Shown piece after piece: positions 35,646-47,371 of a stretch of DNA of 64,000 bases (positions are counted from its first letter, which is position 1; the number at the start of each line of letters is the position of its first letter). The notes beneath the pieces are model-generated. The model was not told the origin of the DNA and did not search any database. It saw only the letters and a list, made by a program, of their open reading frames with translations. A program made the translations under genes and the position numbers. The stretch is from positions 914,612,340 through 914,676,339 of the forward strand of contig NC_081409.1 of NCBI RefSeq assembly GCF_030272615.1. The letters are read 5' to 3'. The DNA comes from Cryptomeria japonica. Its lineage: Eukaryota > Streptophyta > Pinopsida > Cupressales > Cupressaceae.

Positions 35646-37255
35646 TAATTTGTAACCGAAAGTTAAAAATTAGGCTTGTGAAGCCCACCATGATGATTTG
35701 ATTTTTTTCTGCTAACTGACTATGTACAGGTTCTAACATTTTTATGCAGGAACAAAAGGAATTAGTCTAGTTTTCTTTGCTTTCTTTCAAAGTTAGTAAA
35801 AAGAACTCACCTTTCTTTTTTTCTTTGCAAAAGCTTAAAATAAACCTCATCATTTCATTTGGATGCATAAAATGAACTTAATGCCTTCCCTTTTGGTGTT
35901 TTAGAAGAAAATTCATCTTTCTTTATTGAATGGTAAAAAGAACAACAAAGCAAACCTTTCATTCCTGCAAGTTAAGAAAAACACTTCATTTTGAAAGCTC
36001 TAAAAAGAACAAGCAAATTTACTTTTAGCAAGGATAAAACAAACCTCACCTTCCTTTGGTGTCTAAAAGGATCCATTTTATTTTGCAAAGGAAAAAGAAT
36101 CTCATCTTCATTTTGTGCAAAGCAAAGAGGGAAATTCTTCCCCTCTCAATTTTAATTTTGTTGACCAAATCACGATTTTCATTTTGTTGACCAAATCATG
36201 ATTTTTCATTTTGTTGACCAAATCACGATTTACTTTGTTGCCTAGGCTTGTTTTACAAAGGTTTTTGGAAATACACACTTTGCTATGAAAGGTTAAAAAG
36301 AACATCATGCTTGTTGGAGCAACATCTCCAAATAAAAGTTAGCAAATCATTGTCTTGAAGGCTAAAAAGAACAACTTGATTGTCTTGTCTCGAAAGTGGA
36401 AGGAATATGCTCTCCCCTTAACTGGGTGATCAAAAATCCAGACCACTCTTAAAGCTTTCTGTATTTCAAGCATAAAACCTTTAGCAGGCTTGCCTTCCCG
36501 AGGAGTTGAAATCAACTCTTAAAGTCATTTATGGCTGGTGTGAAGGGAACGACCTAAGTGGGGAACGACTTTGACACCAAGAATTCCAACCCACTATAAT
36601 CAAACGTGGAAAGTGACGAAAGTCCTTTTCAATAGTTGCGCGCAACGATTAGCCTTCCTCTAGTATCCTTGAGATACGTAAAGCCTTTGTTCTAAAGGTT
36701 GGGAAGCCTCCTGAGGGAGTTTATCACTGACGACCGAACATGAAGCCTGATTACGAACCATAGAAATAGAAGCTTTGAACCGAGTCAGTAACCAGACATT
36801 TATAACATCATAGTGCAAGGGTGGGGAAAAATCCGCCCCCAAGATTACTCACCATATATCTCCCAAGATAACTACTCAATTGTGAAGTGATTCACTTTGA
36901 GTTAATTTATAGCAAAAGGCAAAAAAATGGGCGCCCTCTAGAGGGTGACACGGCTGTTTGAGCTAACGGAGTATCGAGACTAGTGGGCTATGATGTTATT
37001 TATGACCCTTGACTAAAGAGTCTTTCTGAAGTGTATTACTCGTATCCAAACCTGTTAAAACATTGGGGATTTGAACACATCCTCGCAAAACATACACTTT
37101 TTGTTAGATTAGGAAAAATGGTTGTACTTTTTGTGCCGCGCTTGCATTTACTACTTCAGAAAATCATCCATCAAACTTGAAAAATTCACAGCAAAAATCC
37201 AAAATTTACCAAAAAAAAAAAAAAAAAATCAACCAAAGGAAAAATCGAGGCAGTT
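35646..37255 (+). other. Tat leader between the arrays
   Basis: Noncoding. It contains three tandem copies of TTTTGTTGACCAAATCAYGATTT (about 36168-36240). A segment at 36420-37080 has collinear similarity to 32270-33060 outside the element and may be a structured or packaging RNA. No reading frame of note. Confidence 0.6.
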
Positions 37256-37642
37256 TAGCGCATAAGAGCAACTTCTTAGCACGTGAAGAACTTCTATTAG
37301 CGCATCCAACCATCAAGTTAGCCCGTCAAGTCCAACAGTAGCATTTTATCCCAAGTCAAACCAGTATTGAAGCATTTAGCGCATCAGAGAAACAGTCTAG
37401 CGCGTGGAAGCATCAGCTTAGTGCGTGAAAACCAGAAATTAGCGCATCAAGTTCAAAAGTTAGCGCGTTACAGGTCCAGGCTAGCGCATGGCTTTTTCAA
37501 AATAGATAGAAAATAATTTTTGAACATTCAAAACTTTAGCGCATGTCTGGGGGCAGCCTAGCGCGTGTGGTCATTATTTTAGCGCGTGGAGTAATTTTGG
37601 TAGCGCATGTAGTCTCTGTTTTAGCGCGTGATCAAAAACATA
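37256..37642 (+). repeat. Array A2: 21-bp repeats with TAGCGCRT core
   Basis: Cores at 37256, 37277, 37298, 37319, 37339, 37377, 37398, 37419, 37440, 37461, 37482, 37537, 37559, 37580, 37601 and 37622. Most steps are exactly 21 bp; exceptions are 20, 38, 55 and 22. Core variants are TAGCACGT, TAGTGCGT and TAGCCCGT. Same orientation as A1 and as the element. Because some steps are not multiples of three, a protein-coding role for the whole array is unlikely. Confidence 0.92.
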
Positions 37643-38095
37643 TAAACAGAAGGCAAAACAGTAAGGAATTTTAAAAATTTCAAAAACATTTTCAGAAGTC
37701 TTTTTCCATCAACATCATTTTCATCAAAGCAGAGTGACAAAAACAAACCGTTAAAAACTATTTCTTGAGCTAAATTTGTGTCAAAACAAACGTTGTAAAA
37801 ATCCTAAACTGATTGCGTGATAAAACATGTCTATCTTATCATAATCCGGAAACCTCATCATCAGTATCAACAGAATCCTTTACCATCTTACGGATTTTAT
37901 CTCAAAAACACTTGTTTAAAATTTTCAAGTTGTCAAATTCAGTCTCCATATCGGGAGGCTTTTATCCATATCATTTGACATGCTTTGTCGTGAAGGGGCA
38001 TCTAAACCTTCACTTTGATAGAGTAAGATTTGAAATTTTCCAAACAAGATCAACTGAATCCAAACAAATCAAAGGAAACCATTGATCACTCATGC

Positions 38096-38482
38096 ATGAC
38101 TAATCCCCATATTCTGAGAAGAAAGAACCTTTATCGTAACATCACGTTGAAGAAACAACAACCTAGTTTTTCCAAATTCATCAAGAGAAATAAGTTTTTA
38201 TACATCAATCGTCAACTTTTCAAATCTCATCGGGTATTCCTTCATCACGTCAAACGTTATATCCAAAACAAATCCAACGAATTTGACAAAGAACCCTTGA
38301 AGACAAGAGCCTATTGTCAAAAGTCTACTTTTAATCAAATCATAAACCGTGGAGGAAAAATCAATCCAGCATTCTTGCCCAATGAGTGTATCACTTATAA
38401 CACATCTCGACCAGAACCACCCACCCCCGAGCAACACATCAAAGAGGATTTTGTTCCCTTTGTCACAAAAAGTTTCTACTAA
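38096..38482 (+). CDS. Small basic ORF upstream of gag
   Basis: An open frame of 128 codons from ATG 38096 to TAA 38480-38482, one base before the gag ATG at 38484. The protein is basic and rich in Lys, Arg, Asn and His (RRKNLYRNITLKKQQPSFSK, HHVKRYIQNKSNEFDK). I recognise no domain. Ogre elements of the same branch carry an extra ORF upstream of gag of unknown function, and this may be its counterpart. An open frame of this length in AT-rich DNA could be chance, but its position and lack of stops beside a heavily mutated gag are notable. Confidence 0.5.
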   Translation: MTNPHILRRKNLYRNITLKKQQPSFSKFIKRNKFLYINRQLFKSHRVFLHHVKRYIQNKSNEFDKEPLKTRAYCQKSTFNQIINRGGKINPAFLPNECITYNTSRPEPPTPEQHIKEDFVPFVTKSFY

Positions 38483-38483
38483 A

Positions 38484-41400
38484 ATGCCTATTACTCGCTC
38501 TCAAAGAAACCAACAAAGCGAGACACACGCAGAGTCTAGCATGAATCGAAGGTTGTCAAATCCTTTTGAAGTTCCACACTTGGAAGAGACTGAAATTTCT
38601 GAAGCACTTCTTCAGGAATGTCAAGAAAACCCCAAAAGCTTGTAGAAAGGCTTATGGAAAATGACAAAGAAAAGTATCTGCTCATGCTCATAAGTAAAGG
38701 CGTTAAACTTCCCGAAGATTTAGACACAAATATCTTTAGAACCGGATCTCAACAATATGCATATCAAGAACAACAAAGAGAAGAAGAAACTCGTAACTTT
38801 GAGCAAAACATACCTGAGCAACACATTCCAGAACAACGTATACCAGAAATGCGTATACCTGAGCTAGAAACTCCAGAGCAAAATATACCATTTAACACAC
38901 CTTTTCAGCTAAGAACTAATACAAGGGAAGAACTTTTCCCTCGGCAAAATAATGCACCTTTGGCTGCCCTTACTTAACAAATGCAAATGTTACAAAGACA
39001 AATACATGACATGCAACAAGGGACAACAGTGCCGTACTCTTTAAACGAAATCTGTCCTTATCCATTTGACAGAAGATTGAACATGGTGCCTTTTCCTCCA
39101 AACTCATATGTTCCCAAATTTGACAAATATGATGGAAAAAGTGATCCCCGAGATCATGTTCGAGAATTTTGCACCATGAGTCTTGAATTTGCTCATGATG
39201 ACACCTATCTGATGAGGTTATTCCCAAGAAGCCTGGGAGGGCAAACAATGGAATGATTATCCAAAATTACACCACCTGTCAGATCATTTGATGAATTTGT
39301 TAACAAATTCATAACCCAATATTCCTATAACATCCAACACGCCATAACCATGCTAGATGTTTGTAATACCAAACAAAAGAACAACGAAACATTCATGATG
39401 TTCCTTCAACGCTGGCGACATATGGTATCCAAATATCCTCAAGATATTCCCGAAAAAGAGAAAATGGAAATCTTCATCGATAACTTGAATGGTGAAATGA
39501 GTTACAGACGAAAACTTCAATGCATACCATCTTTCGCTAAATTGATTGAAAATGGCATTCAAGTAGAAGAAGCATGTGTCAAAAAGGAAACACTCAAATT
39601 CTACAAGGAAGGAACAAACTCATCAAACTACAATAACCAGAACAACAACATCTTAGACAAATCTCAATTTTGGACTCGAAATAAAAACGAAGGCAATAAT
39701 GAATCATATGATCCCAAATCTAAGCAACCAGTGCTTGCATTATCCGGAAATCCTCAAAACACGAAAAATCCTAAGAATGCTAATCCAAATGCTAACACAT
39801 ATGCACCAAACACCGATCAAGGACAGCTCAACACAAACGACACCAACAATACTCAAAGCAAAAACATGAATCCAGGACCTAACAACAATTCACGCAACAA
39901 CACAAACAATTTCCAAAAGCGTATCTTCACACCACTGGGGCAATCACTAGAATCAGCATTCAGAGAACTTTTGGCAAACAAAATTCTTTCTTTGCCTCCA
40001 ATCAGCAACTTTGAACCCCAAATCAAACCACCTTGGTGGAATGATTCACACTATTGTGATTTCCATCGTAACAAGGGTCATCGAACGAACGATTGCATGA
40101 GATTGAAACACATGGTGCAAGACATGATTGATCGAGGTGACTTAACGGTGGATGGTCTCAAAACAAATGGTGATCATGGAGCCTTTAAAAATCCTCTCCC
40201 AAATTACAACAAAGATGGAGCTTCAACCTCGGATAATACACGCGGAGCTCGTATCAACCATATCTACAACAACACCATAAACCACATATCAATTGAAGAT
40301 CATCAAGTAAATGTCATCACCATCCGAGATCGGCGTGATCATGAATCTGTCAATGTAACAACCCGAACTCAGAAATACATCTTGAAAGGACATACTGCAC
40401 CTACAACTACTACACCAAAAATCCAATATGACTTGGTTAGCCAACTACGCAAAACTCCGGCACAGATATCTATACTAGAATTACTGAAACTATCATCAAA
40501 GAACAAAGACATATTGGAACAAGTGCTATTGGAAACCAATGTACCTCAAAATCTGGATACAAACCGATTTCAAGCCATGGTCGCCCGTCTGACAGGACCT
40601 CATAACCTCACCTTCTCAGAGCATGATGATGCTTCCTTGAGTCATCTGCATAATACTCCTCTCCATATCGAAGTCATTGTTTGCAAACACCGAGTAAAAA
40701 GAGTCTTAATAGATGGAGGAGCCGGACTTAATATATGTACTTTAAAGCTTATCCGTGCATTAGGCTTCTCAGAAGAGTCTATTGATCCCTACAAGAAGAT
40801 TACCATAAAGGCATATGATGATGAGGAAAGGTCCTCTAAAGGAACCGTGATATTACCTATTCAAGTGGGACCAGTGCAAAAAGATACTATATGTCAGGTC
40901 TTAGACATAGATCTCACCTACAATATTTTGTTAGGGCGACCCTGGATACATGAAATGCAAGCAGTACCTTCTACGTATCACCAGTGTGTCAAATTTCTGT
41001 ATGATGGACAAGAAATCTCCATATCTGCTGATCACAATCCATTTCAACATTGCAACGTAATGGGGGCAGCCCAAGATAGTTTGGTTCCTCATAATAGAGA
41101 AAAGCAGCAATCTTTATCATCAGATCTACAAACAGCAACACCCAACTCCTTATCTGGAGATTTCAAATAGCAAATGCAAATCAAAGATCAAGGTATGGGA
41201 GAATACTCTTTGGAGCCTTTATGTTTGGCCAAATTACCAACATCACCTAGATCTCATGGATTGCCTACTACATCAACACATCTGGCCACTCAGCCTATCA
41301 CCAAATTTGATGGTACCTTCATCCAATTGGGCACTCTAGCACATGAATCAGAAGACAAGGATGTTCTTAGCTGGTTATACAAAGATGAGAAAGCAGATAA

Positions 41401-42829
41401 TAGAGCAGCTGCTCTAGACATTGTTCTACCAACACACCTGTATGGAAAGGGATACTTAATCATGAAGCAAATGGGATATGATGGTAAAGGACCTATTGGG
41501 AAACACAAAGAAGGAGTCACTGAACCTATAGATCTTCCTTCATAGCCCAGTGGAAACAAAGCAAGATTGGGTTGTGAGCTCACTTTCCTATTAAAAAGGC
41601 CACCCCGCCTAACTACAAAACCTCAATGGAAAGTAATGAAGAAGTACAAAGAAGAATCCTGGCAGGAAGCACTTTTTGAATCAGCAGAAACAATTCGCAA
41701 GGCACGGGAATGTCAAGATCAGAAGTTACATCAAGAAAAGCTTCTAAAACACAAAAGGGCCATATCTGCAGCAGTAGCTCATATTCAAACACCAATATCT
41801 CAAAAACCAATAAAATCATCTCCGGATACCTCTATTTCTCCCCGAGGAAGCACAGTCTATGAACAAATACAGAAAATTGAAGCCGGATCTGACACAGAAT
41901 CAATAAAAACTATCAAAATGGTATCCATCATCAAATATTTGTTTTCACCATACAACATACCAGTTTACAGCACTGATAGAATCTGGGATGATGCCTCAGA
42001 GACTGATTCCAATTAATATGAATGGGGTACCTGCTCCAATGCTACTATAGATATCCTTGATAATACTGATTCCATATCCCTTTCTCAAGAAGAACATAAC
42101 GCAAAAGATAGACCTCTTGAATTTGGACCGCAGAATATCTATGACGCCAAGGAAAGCGAATAGAAACATTATGAACAAGTCTATGCGGAAGATAATACCA
42201 TCGAAGACCTCGATGAAACCCTGGACTTCTTTAAAAACAAGAACAATCACGATGAAAACTATGTCCTAACACTTACAGTAGCAGAACTTGATCCACCTAA
42301 TGATTCCTTACCACTTGTCTTTCCTGACCTCATCGACTGGGATGAACCTGAAATCCATGATATACCAATTTTCCCAAATGATGAATCTATTATCCATTAC
42401 CTGTGTACCGTAAATCCAGAAACAGGCTCTACCAGTGAACAAAGTAACGATGTCTGCCAATCAGGGAATGCCAAGTCTCTCAATCGCAAAAATAAACCAA
42501 ATAAAGGATCTGATGCTGAAAACCAAACAATGGCAGCTCTAGATCACAAAAAAGTAAAAATAAAGGACACATCTGAGGGTGAAAACCTTTTTAAGGCACC
42601 TAACAATGGGAGACTTGACACTCTTCCTGAGCACTTTCATGAGCGATCACCCATATTGATTGAGCCCACTCAATCAATCAACATTGGTACCACAGAGACA
42701 GTAAAAAACATACACCTTGCAGAATCTCTGACAGAGGAAGAAAGATCAGCATTCATCATTTCTTTAGAGAACAACAAATTAACTTTGCTTGGTCATATGC
42801 TGATATGCCTGGAGTGGATCCACACTTAA
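38484..42829 (+). pseudogene. Tat gag-protease region with G-patch-like segment, decayed
   Basis: Encodes capsid/nucleocapsid and aspartic protease. The ATG at 38484 starts MPITRSQRNQQ. A one-base shift within 38626-38645 moves the frame, which then runs to about 42800. Features are repeated PEQ-IP units near 38815-38890, a gag core (SFDEFVNKFITQYSYNIQH, NNETFMMFLQRWRHM), a zinc finger CDFHRNKGHRTNDC at about 40055-40100, protease LIDGGAGLN near 40706 with ILLGRPWIH, and a G-patch-like stretch (KGYLIMKQMGYDGKGPIGKH) near 41450-41520. An acidic linker follows. Internal stops are TAA 38975, TGA 39254, TAG 41168, TAG 41543, TAA 42014 and TAG 42161. A second shift near 42780 leads into the RT frame. 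It makes no intact protein. Confidence 0.88.
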
Positions 42830-45800
42830 TCATGCATCACTTGTCCATCTCTTCAAGAGTTAAACCAGTCAAGCAAAGGCTACGAAAGATGAATCCATAG
42901 GTGGCACTCATGGTCAAAACTGAACTAAAGAAATTATTAGATGTCGGATTCATCCGACCAATTGACTATGCAGAATGGATTTCCAACATCGTTCCAGTAT
43001 CAAAACCAGATGGTAGTATCAGAATATGCACTGACTTCAGAGATGTCAACAAAGCTTGTCCAAAAGATGACTTTCCTCTGCCCAGTATCGACATAATTGT
43101 AGATCTCACAGCTGGCCATGCAATGCTCTCATTAATGGACGGTTTCTCAGGCTATAATCAAATCAAAATAGCTCCAGAAGATCAAGATAAAACTGCGTTC
43201 ACCTGTCCTTGGGGAACGTACTATTGGAATGTTATGCCTTTTGGCTTAAAGAATGCAGGGGCCACTTAACAAAGAGCAATGACAACAATATTCCATGACA
43301 TGATGCACACATTTATGGAAGACTATGTGGATGATTTACTAGCTAAATCCTTCACCAGAGCAGAACATCTCAGCATCGTAACAAAGATCTTTGATCGATT
43401 GGAGAAATTCCAAGTCAGGCTCAACCCTAAGAAGTGTGTCTTCGGGGTTACATCAGGCAAATTACTAGGCTACATTGTCTCAGCTAAAGGTATTGAAGTA
43501 GATCCAGCAAAGGTACAAGCCATTATGGACATGCCACCACCAAACAATATCAGTCAACTCAGATCTCTACAAGGATGACTTCAATCAATCAGGAGATTCA
43601 TCGCTCAACTAGCAGATAAAAGTCTACCATTTAACCATTTACTACACAAAAATGTACCCTTTAGATGGGAGACCAAGTGTGCAGAATATTTTTACCAAAT
43701 CAAATAGTACCTGATGAATCCACCAGTTCTAGTACCACCAGTCGTAGGAAAGCCTCTTATCCTATATATATCACCGGGGGCACTATTGGCACAAGAAGAT
43801 CAACAAGGAAAGGAATGAGCCATTTATTACATCAGTATGACATTGAATGGATATAAACTCAACTATACGTTCACTGAAAAGGCTTTCCTAACAGTGGTCT
43901 TCGCATCTCATAAGTTCCGACATTATATGCTAGCACACACCATTAAGCTAGTCGCAAAAATTGATCCTCTCAAATATCTACTCAACAAGGCAGCTCTTAT
44001 AGGCCGATTGGCTAAATGGGTCATGATTCTCAGTGAATTCGACATACAATACACAGAAAGACGAGCCATCAAAGGACAAGCAATTGCAGATCAGCTGGCT
44101 GAAGCACCGCTACCAGGAAAACAAACCATGGAGATTGAATTTCCGGACAGGGACGTTCTTGCTCTTTCTACCAAACAATGGACCCTATACTTTGATGGAT
44201 CCTATACACAACATGATTCAGGTGTTGGCATTCTATTCATCACTCCTGAAGGACACACTATACCAAGATCATATAGGCTTATGTTTCCATGCACAAATAA
44301 TGTGGCTGAATATGAGACATTGGTTATAGGCATCAAAATGGCTGTAGAATGGAAAATCACAGAGTTAAAGGTCTATGGAGACTCACAACTAGTTGTCAAT
44401 CAAATCAACAACAACTATCAGACAAAGGATGACAAGCTACTACCCTACAAGCGAATGGTGGATGACTTCAAATAGTATTTTGTGCACATCACCTTCGAGC
44501 AAATACCAAGATTGAACAACAAAGCAGCCAATGCAATGGCTACTATCGCTTCACTACTACAAATTCCAGAGCAACAGAGTCGTTACGAGTTCCTGGTAGA
44601 GCATCTGTTCTCCCCAGCCTATGACCACTCTGAATCACATGTTATCTATGCCTTGACTGGTTCAGATTCTCCGTTATATGGACCGATATATGACTACCCC
44701 AAGAACAATATCTTACCAATTGACCAATCCCGTAACAAAAAACGTAACTTTATCTGACAAGCTGCCCGTTACACCCTTACCGTTGATACCTTGTATCGTC
44801 AAGGTCTAGATGGTACTCTTCTTTGTTGCCTTGATCGTAATGATTCTGATTCTTCTTTACATGAGCTTCACGAAGGTATTTGTGGAACACATTCAAGTGG
44901 TACTACTCTTGCTAAAAAGCTTCTACGGATGGGATACTACTGGCCTACAATGGAGAAAGACTCATACCACTTCGCCAAGAAATGTCCTAAATGCCAAATC
45001 CATAGTAATCTGATACATGCACCAGCATAGGAACTACAGCCATTTACAACATCTTGGCCCTTTTGTCAGTGGGGACTAGACTTAGTGGGCAAAATTTATC
45101 CTTCATCTTCAAATGGACACAAGTTCATTATAACAGCAACAGAATACTTTACCAAATGGATAGAAGCAGTTCCCATGACCATAGTGACAGGGAAACAAAT
45201 TGCCTCTTTTATCCTCAATTATATGATCTGCAGATATGGTATTCCAAGTTCAATCATCACATATAATGGACGACCTTTCAAAAACCGAGATGTACAAGAA
45301 CTATGTGAAAAATTCAAAATCCAACATCGGTTTTCTACACCATACTACCCATAGGGAAATGGTCAAGCAGAAGCATCCAACAAGACAATCTTGAAAATCC
45401 TAAAGAAAACAGTGAATGATGCAGGCAAAGATTGGCACATACAACTCAATCCAGCACTTTGGGCATACAGAACCAGTATCCGCACACCTACAGGAGCAAC
45501 ACCATACTCATTGGTATATGGATCAGAAGCCATTTTACCCTTGGAAGTAGAAATCCCATCTCTCAGAGTCTCTTTGAAATGATTAATCCCAGATGAAGAG
45601 TATCGAGTTAACCGACTGCAAGAACTTGAACTATTAGATGAAAGACGCCAACATGCTTATACTCATCTCAAAGCATATCAGCAACGCATGTGCAGGAGCT
45701 ACAATCACAAGGTCATCCCTCGCAACTTCAAAGTTGGTGACCTAGTCCTCAAAGAAAATCCAAGAAATCAACAAGATCGAGAAAAGAAAGGGAAATTTGC

Positions 45801-45930
45801 ACCTAACTGGTTAGGCCCCTATGTCATCATATCAGTCTATGGATCAGGTGCCTATCAACTCACAACTTCAGAAGGAGATGTGCTCGACGAACCAACTAAT
45901 AGCATCCATTTGAAGAAGTACTACACTTAA
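42790..45930 (+). pseudogene. Tat pol: RT, RNase H, second RNase H, integrase; ten nonsense codons, no frameshift
   Basis: One continuous frame to TAA 45928. Reverse transcriptase: ICTDFRDVNKACPKDDFPLP, SLMDGFSGYNQIKI, MPFGLKNAGAT and YVDD at 43324-43335. First RNase H about 43670-44100 (LNYTFTEKAFLTVVFASHKF). Second, archaeal-type RNase H about 44180-44560 (LYFDGSYTQHDSGVG, NVAEYETLVIGIKMA, YGDSQLVVNQI), the mark of Tat elements. Integrase: zinc domain HEGICGTHSSG with CPKC, core [18 protein letters not shown], and a GPY-like LGPYVIISVYGSGAYQL. The second catalytic Asp (TDNG) is Tyr at 45262-45264, so integrase would be dead. Stops: TAG 42898, TAA 43267, TGA 43576, TAG 43705, TGA 43816, TAG 44473, TGA 44755, TAG 45028, TAG 45352 and TGA 45580. 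Most fit Gln or Arg codons after C to T. Confidence 0.93.
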
Positions 45931-47371
45931 GTAGCCTAGTGCACGGAAAAAGCCAAAACAAGCAAAAAAAATTAAATTAAATTAAATTAAATTAAAAAAA
46001 TAAATAAAAAATTAAAAAAATAAAAAAATCCAGAAAAAGCAAAAACACAAAGTACAATACAAACAAATGGTGAAAACCTGGTAAACAGGCGCTCTTGTGA
46101 AAGAATGGCTCCTCTATCTATCTCCATACCATTTTATCCGTACAAACACTATCAGCCATCGCCTGACACTTAGCACATATCCATTCAGGACATACTTAGC
46201 GTAGTCACTATCCTGGTTTATCCATATTTATCCTCTTACCACATTCCACCATGGCTTGGAAATCACTGTACATATTCATATCAAGAGGCACACTCAGCTA
46301 GGGGCATTCAAATCGTCTAAAAATTACAAACATTCAAGACATCAAAACTATTTGCAAAACTCAGAAGCATGACATCCAACAAACCAAAACTACGCTTCAT
46401 TGCAAAAACAAAAACCAAACAATTCAAGAAATACCAAGGATGGATGATTTTATGAAGTACTAAATGTTGCATTATCGCATAAAAATCTTGACTATTTTTT
46501 GCATTTTGAACTTTTTAAATTATTGGATTCTCTTCCTTTGCTCACTAAATGCTTCAAAGCTAGAGATCATGAGGAACTTCCAATATTTTTCTTAGTCTTC
46601 TGTCTGGGAGGCGATCACTTGTACTGTGTAAATACTTGCTTCGAGACGTGATACATCGAATATCACTAAAGGCCTGATTCCACTTCACACATACAAATGA
46701 TTTAATCTTGTCTGTTTACGCAATACACACTCAGGTCGTCCTAGTTCAATTATACCTTGATGCTTGTGCTATCTTGCAAAATCAAACATCATGTAAATTT
46801 TTCTCAGGTCATTATGGTTCAATTATACCATTATGCTTGTATAAATTTTCAACATATCCTAAACAAATCAATGCTCAATGATGATACCTACAAAGAAAGC
46901 AAACAACATATGGCTATATTGGATGGCAAATACAGAATGAGGATGCTACCAAAAAAATAGTTGCATATCATTTTAAAATAGCTGCATATCATTTTACAAA
47001 TTAATTGCATCTCATTTTAAACATAGTTGCATATCATTTTACATTTAGTTGCATATCAAATCATACATCTCATTTTCAAGATACATCGCGCAGCATATCT
47101 TTATCATACATCTCATTTTCAAGATACATCTCACAGCATATAAAAACATACATCCTGCATCATACATTATATCATATATTTAAGCATTGCATCATCATCA
47201 CATAAACAAAAAGAGCACATAAGCACATCCATCCATATAACACACCACATGATCAGAGAAAATGGTGTCGTATATATATATCTCAAAAATGATCAAAATG
47301 TACAAAATATATCATCACTGTGTCCAATACAAAGAATACAATGATAAAAAATACAATAGAGACCACGTCTC
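45931..47371 (+). other. Noncoding region after pol
   Basis: Starts with an A-rich tract containing (TTAAA)5 at 45964-46000. There is no ORF of note on either strand. A 27-bp tandem repeat is listed separately. The minus-strand PMD gene ends at 47372, so its 3' untranslated part should lie here. Confidence 0.55.
46955..47065 (+). repeat. Tandem repeat, about 27-bp unit (TTGCATATCATTTTA)
   Basis: Five imperfect units with the shared words TTGCATATCATTTTA or CTGCATATCATTTTA, spaced about 20-27 bp, followed by loosely related CATCTCATTTTCAAGATACATC units to about 47135. Noncoding. Confidence 0.75.

Noticed and set aside
35397-37642. TAGCGC arrays as a CRISPR array
   Set aside because: The conserved part is 8 bp, steps are 21 bp, spacers are 13 bp, and the host is a plant. 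None of this fits CRISPR.
25284-45930. Programmed readthrough or an alternative code to explain the in-frame stops
   Set aside because: Stops hit conserved Trp, Gln and Arg positions at random places in domains, use all three stop codons, and coincide with other damage such as the TYNG integrase and frameshifts in gag. Mutation explains them more simply.
38484-45930. Fungal-type repeat-induced point mutation as cause of C to T changes
   Set aside because: The host is a plant, where methylcytosine deamination gives the same mutation class. The bulk of other codons looks unsaturated, unlike RIP.
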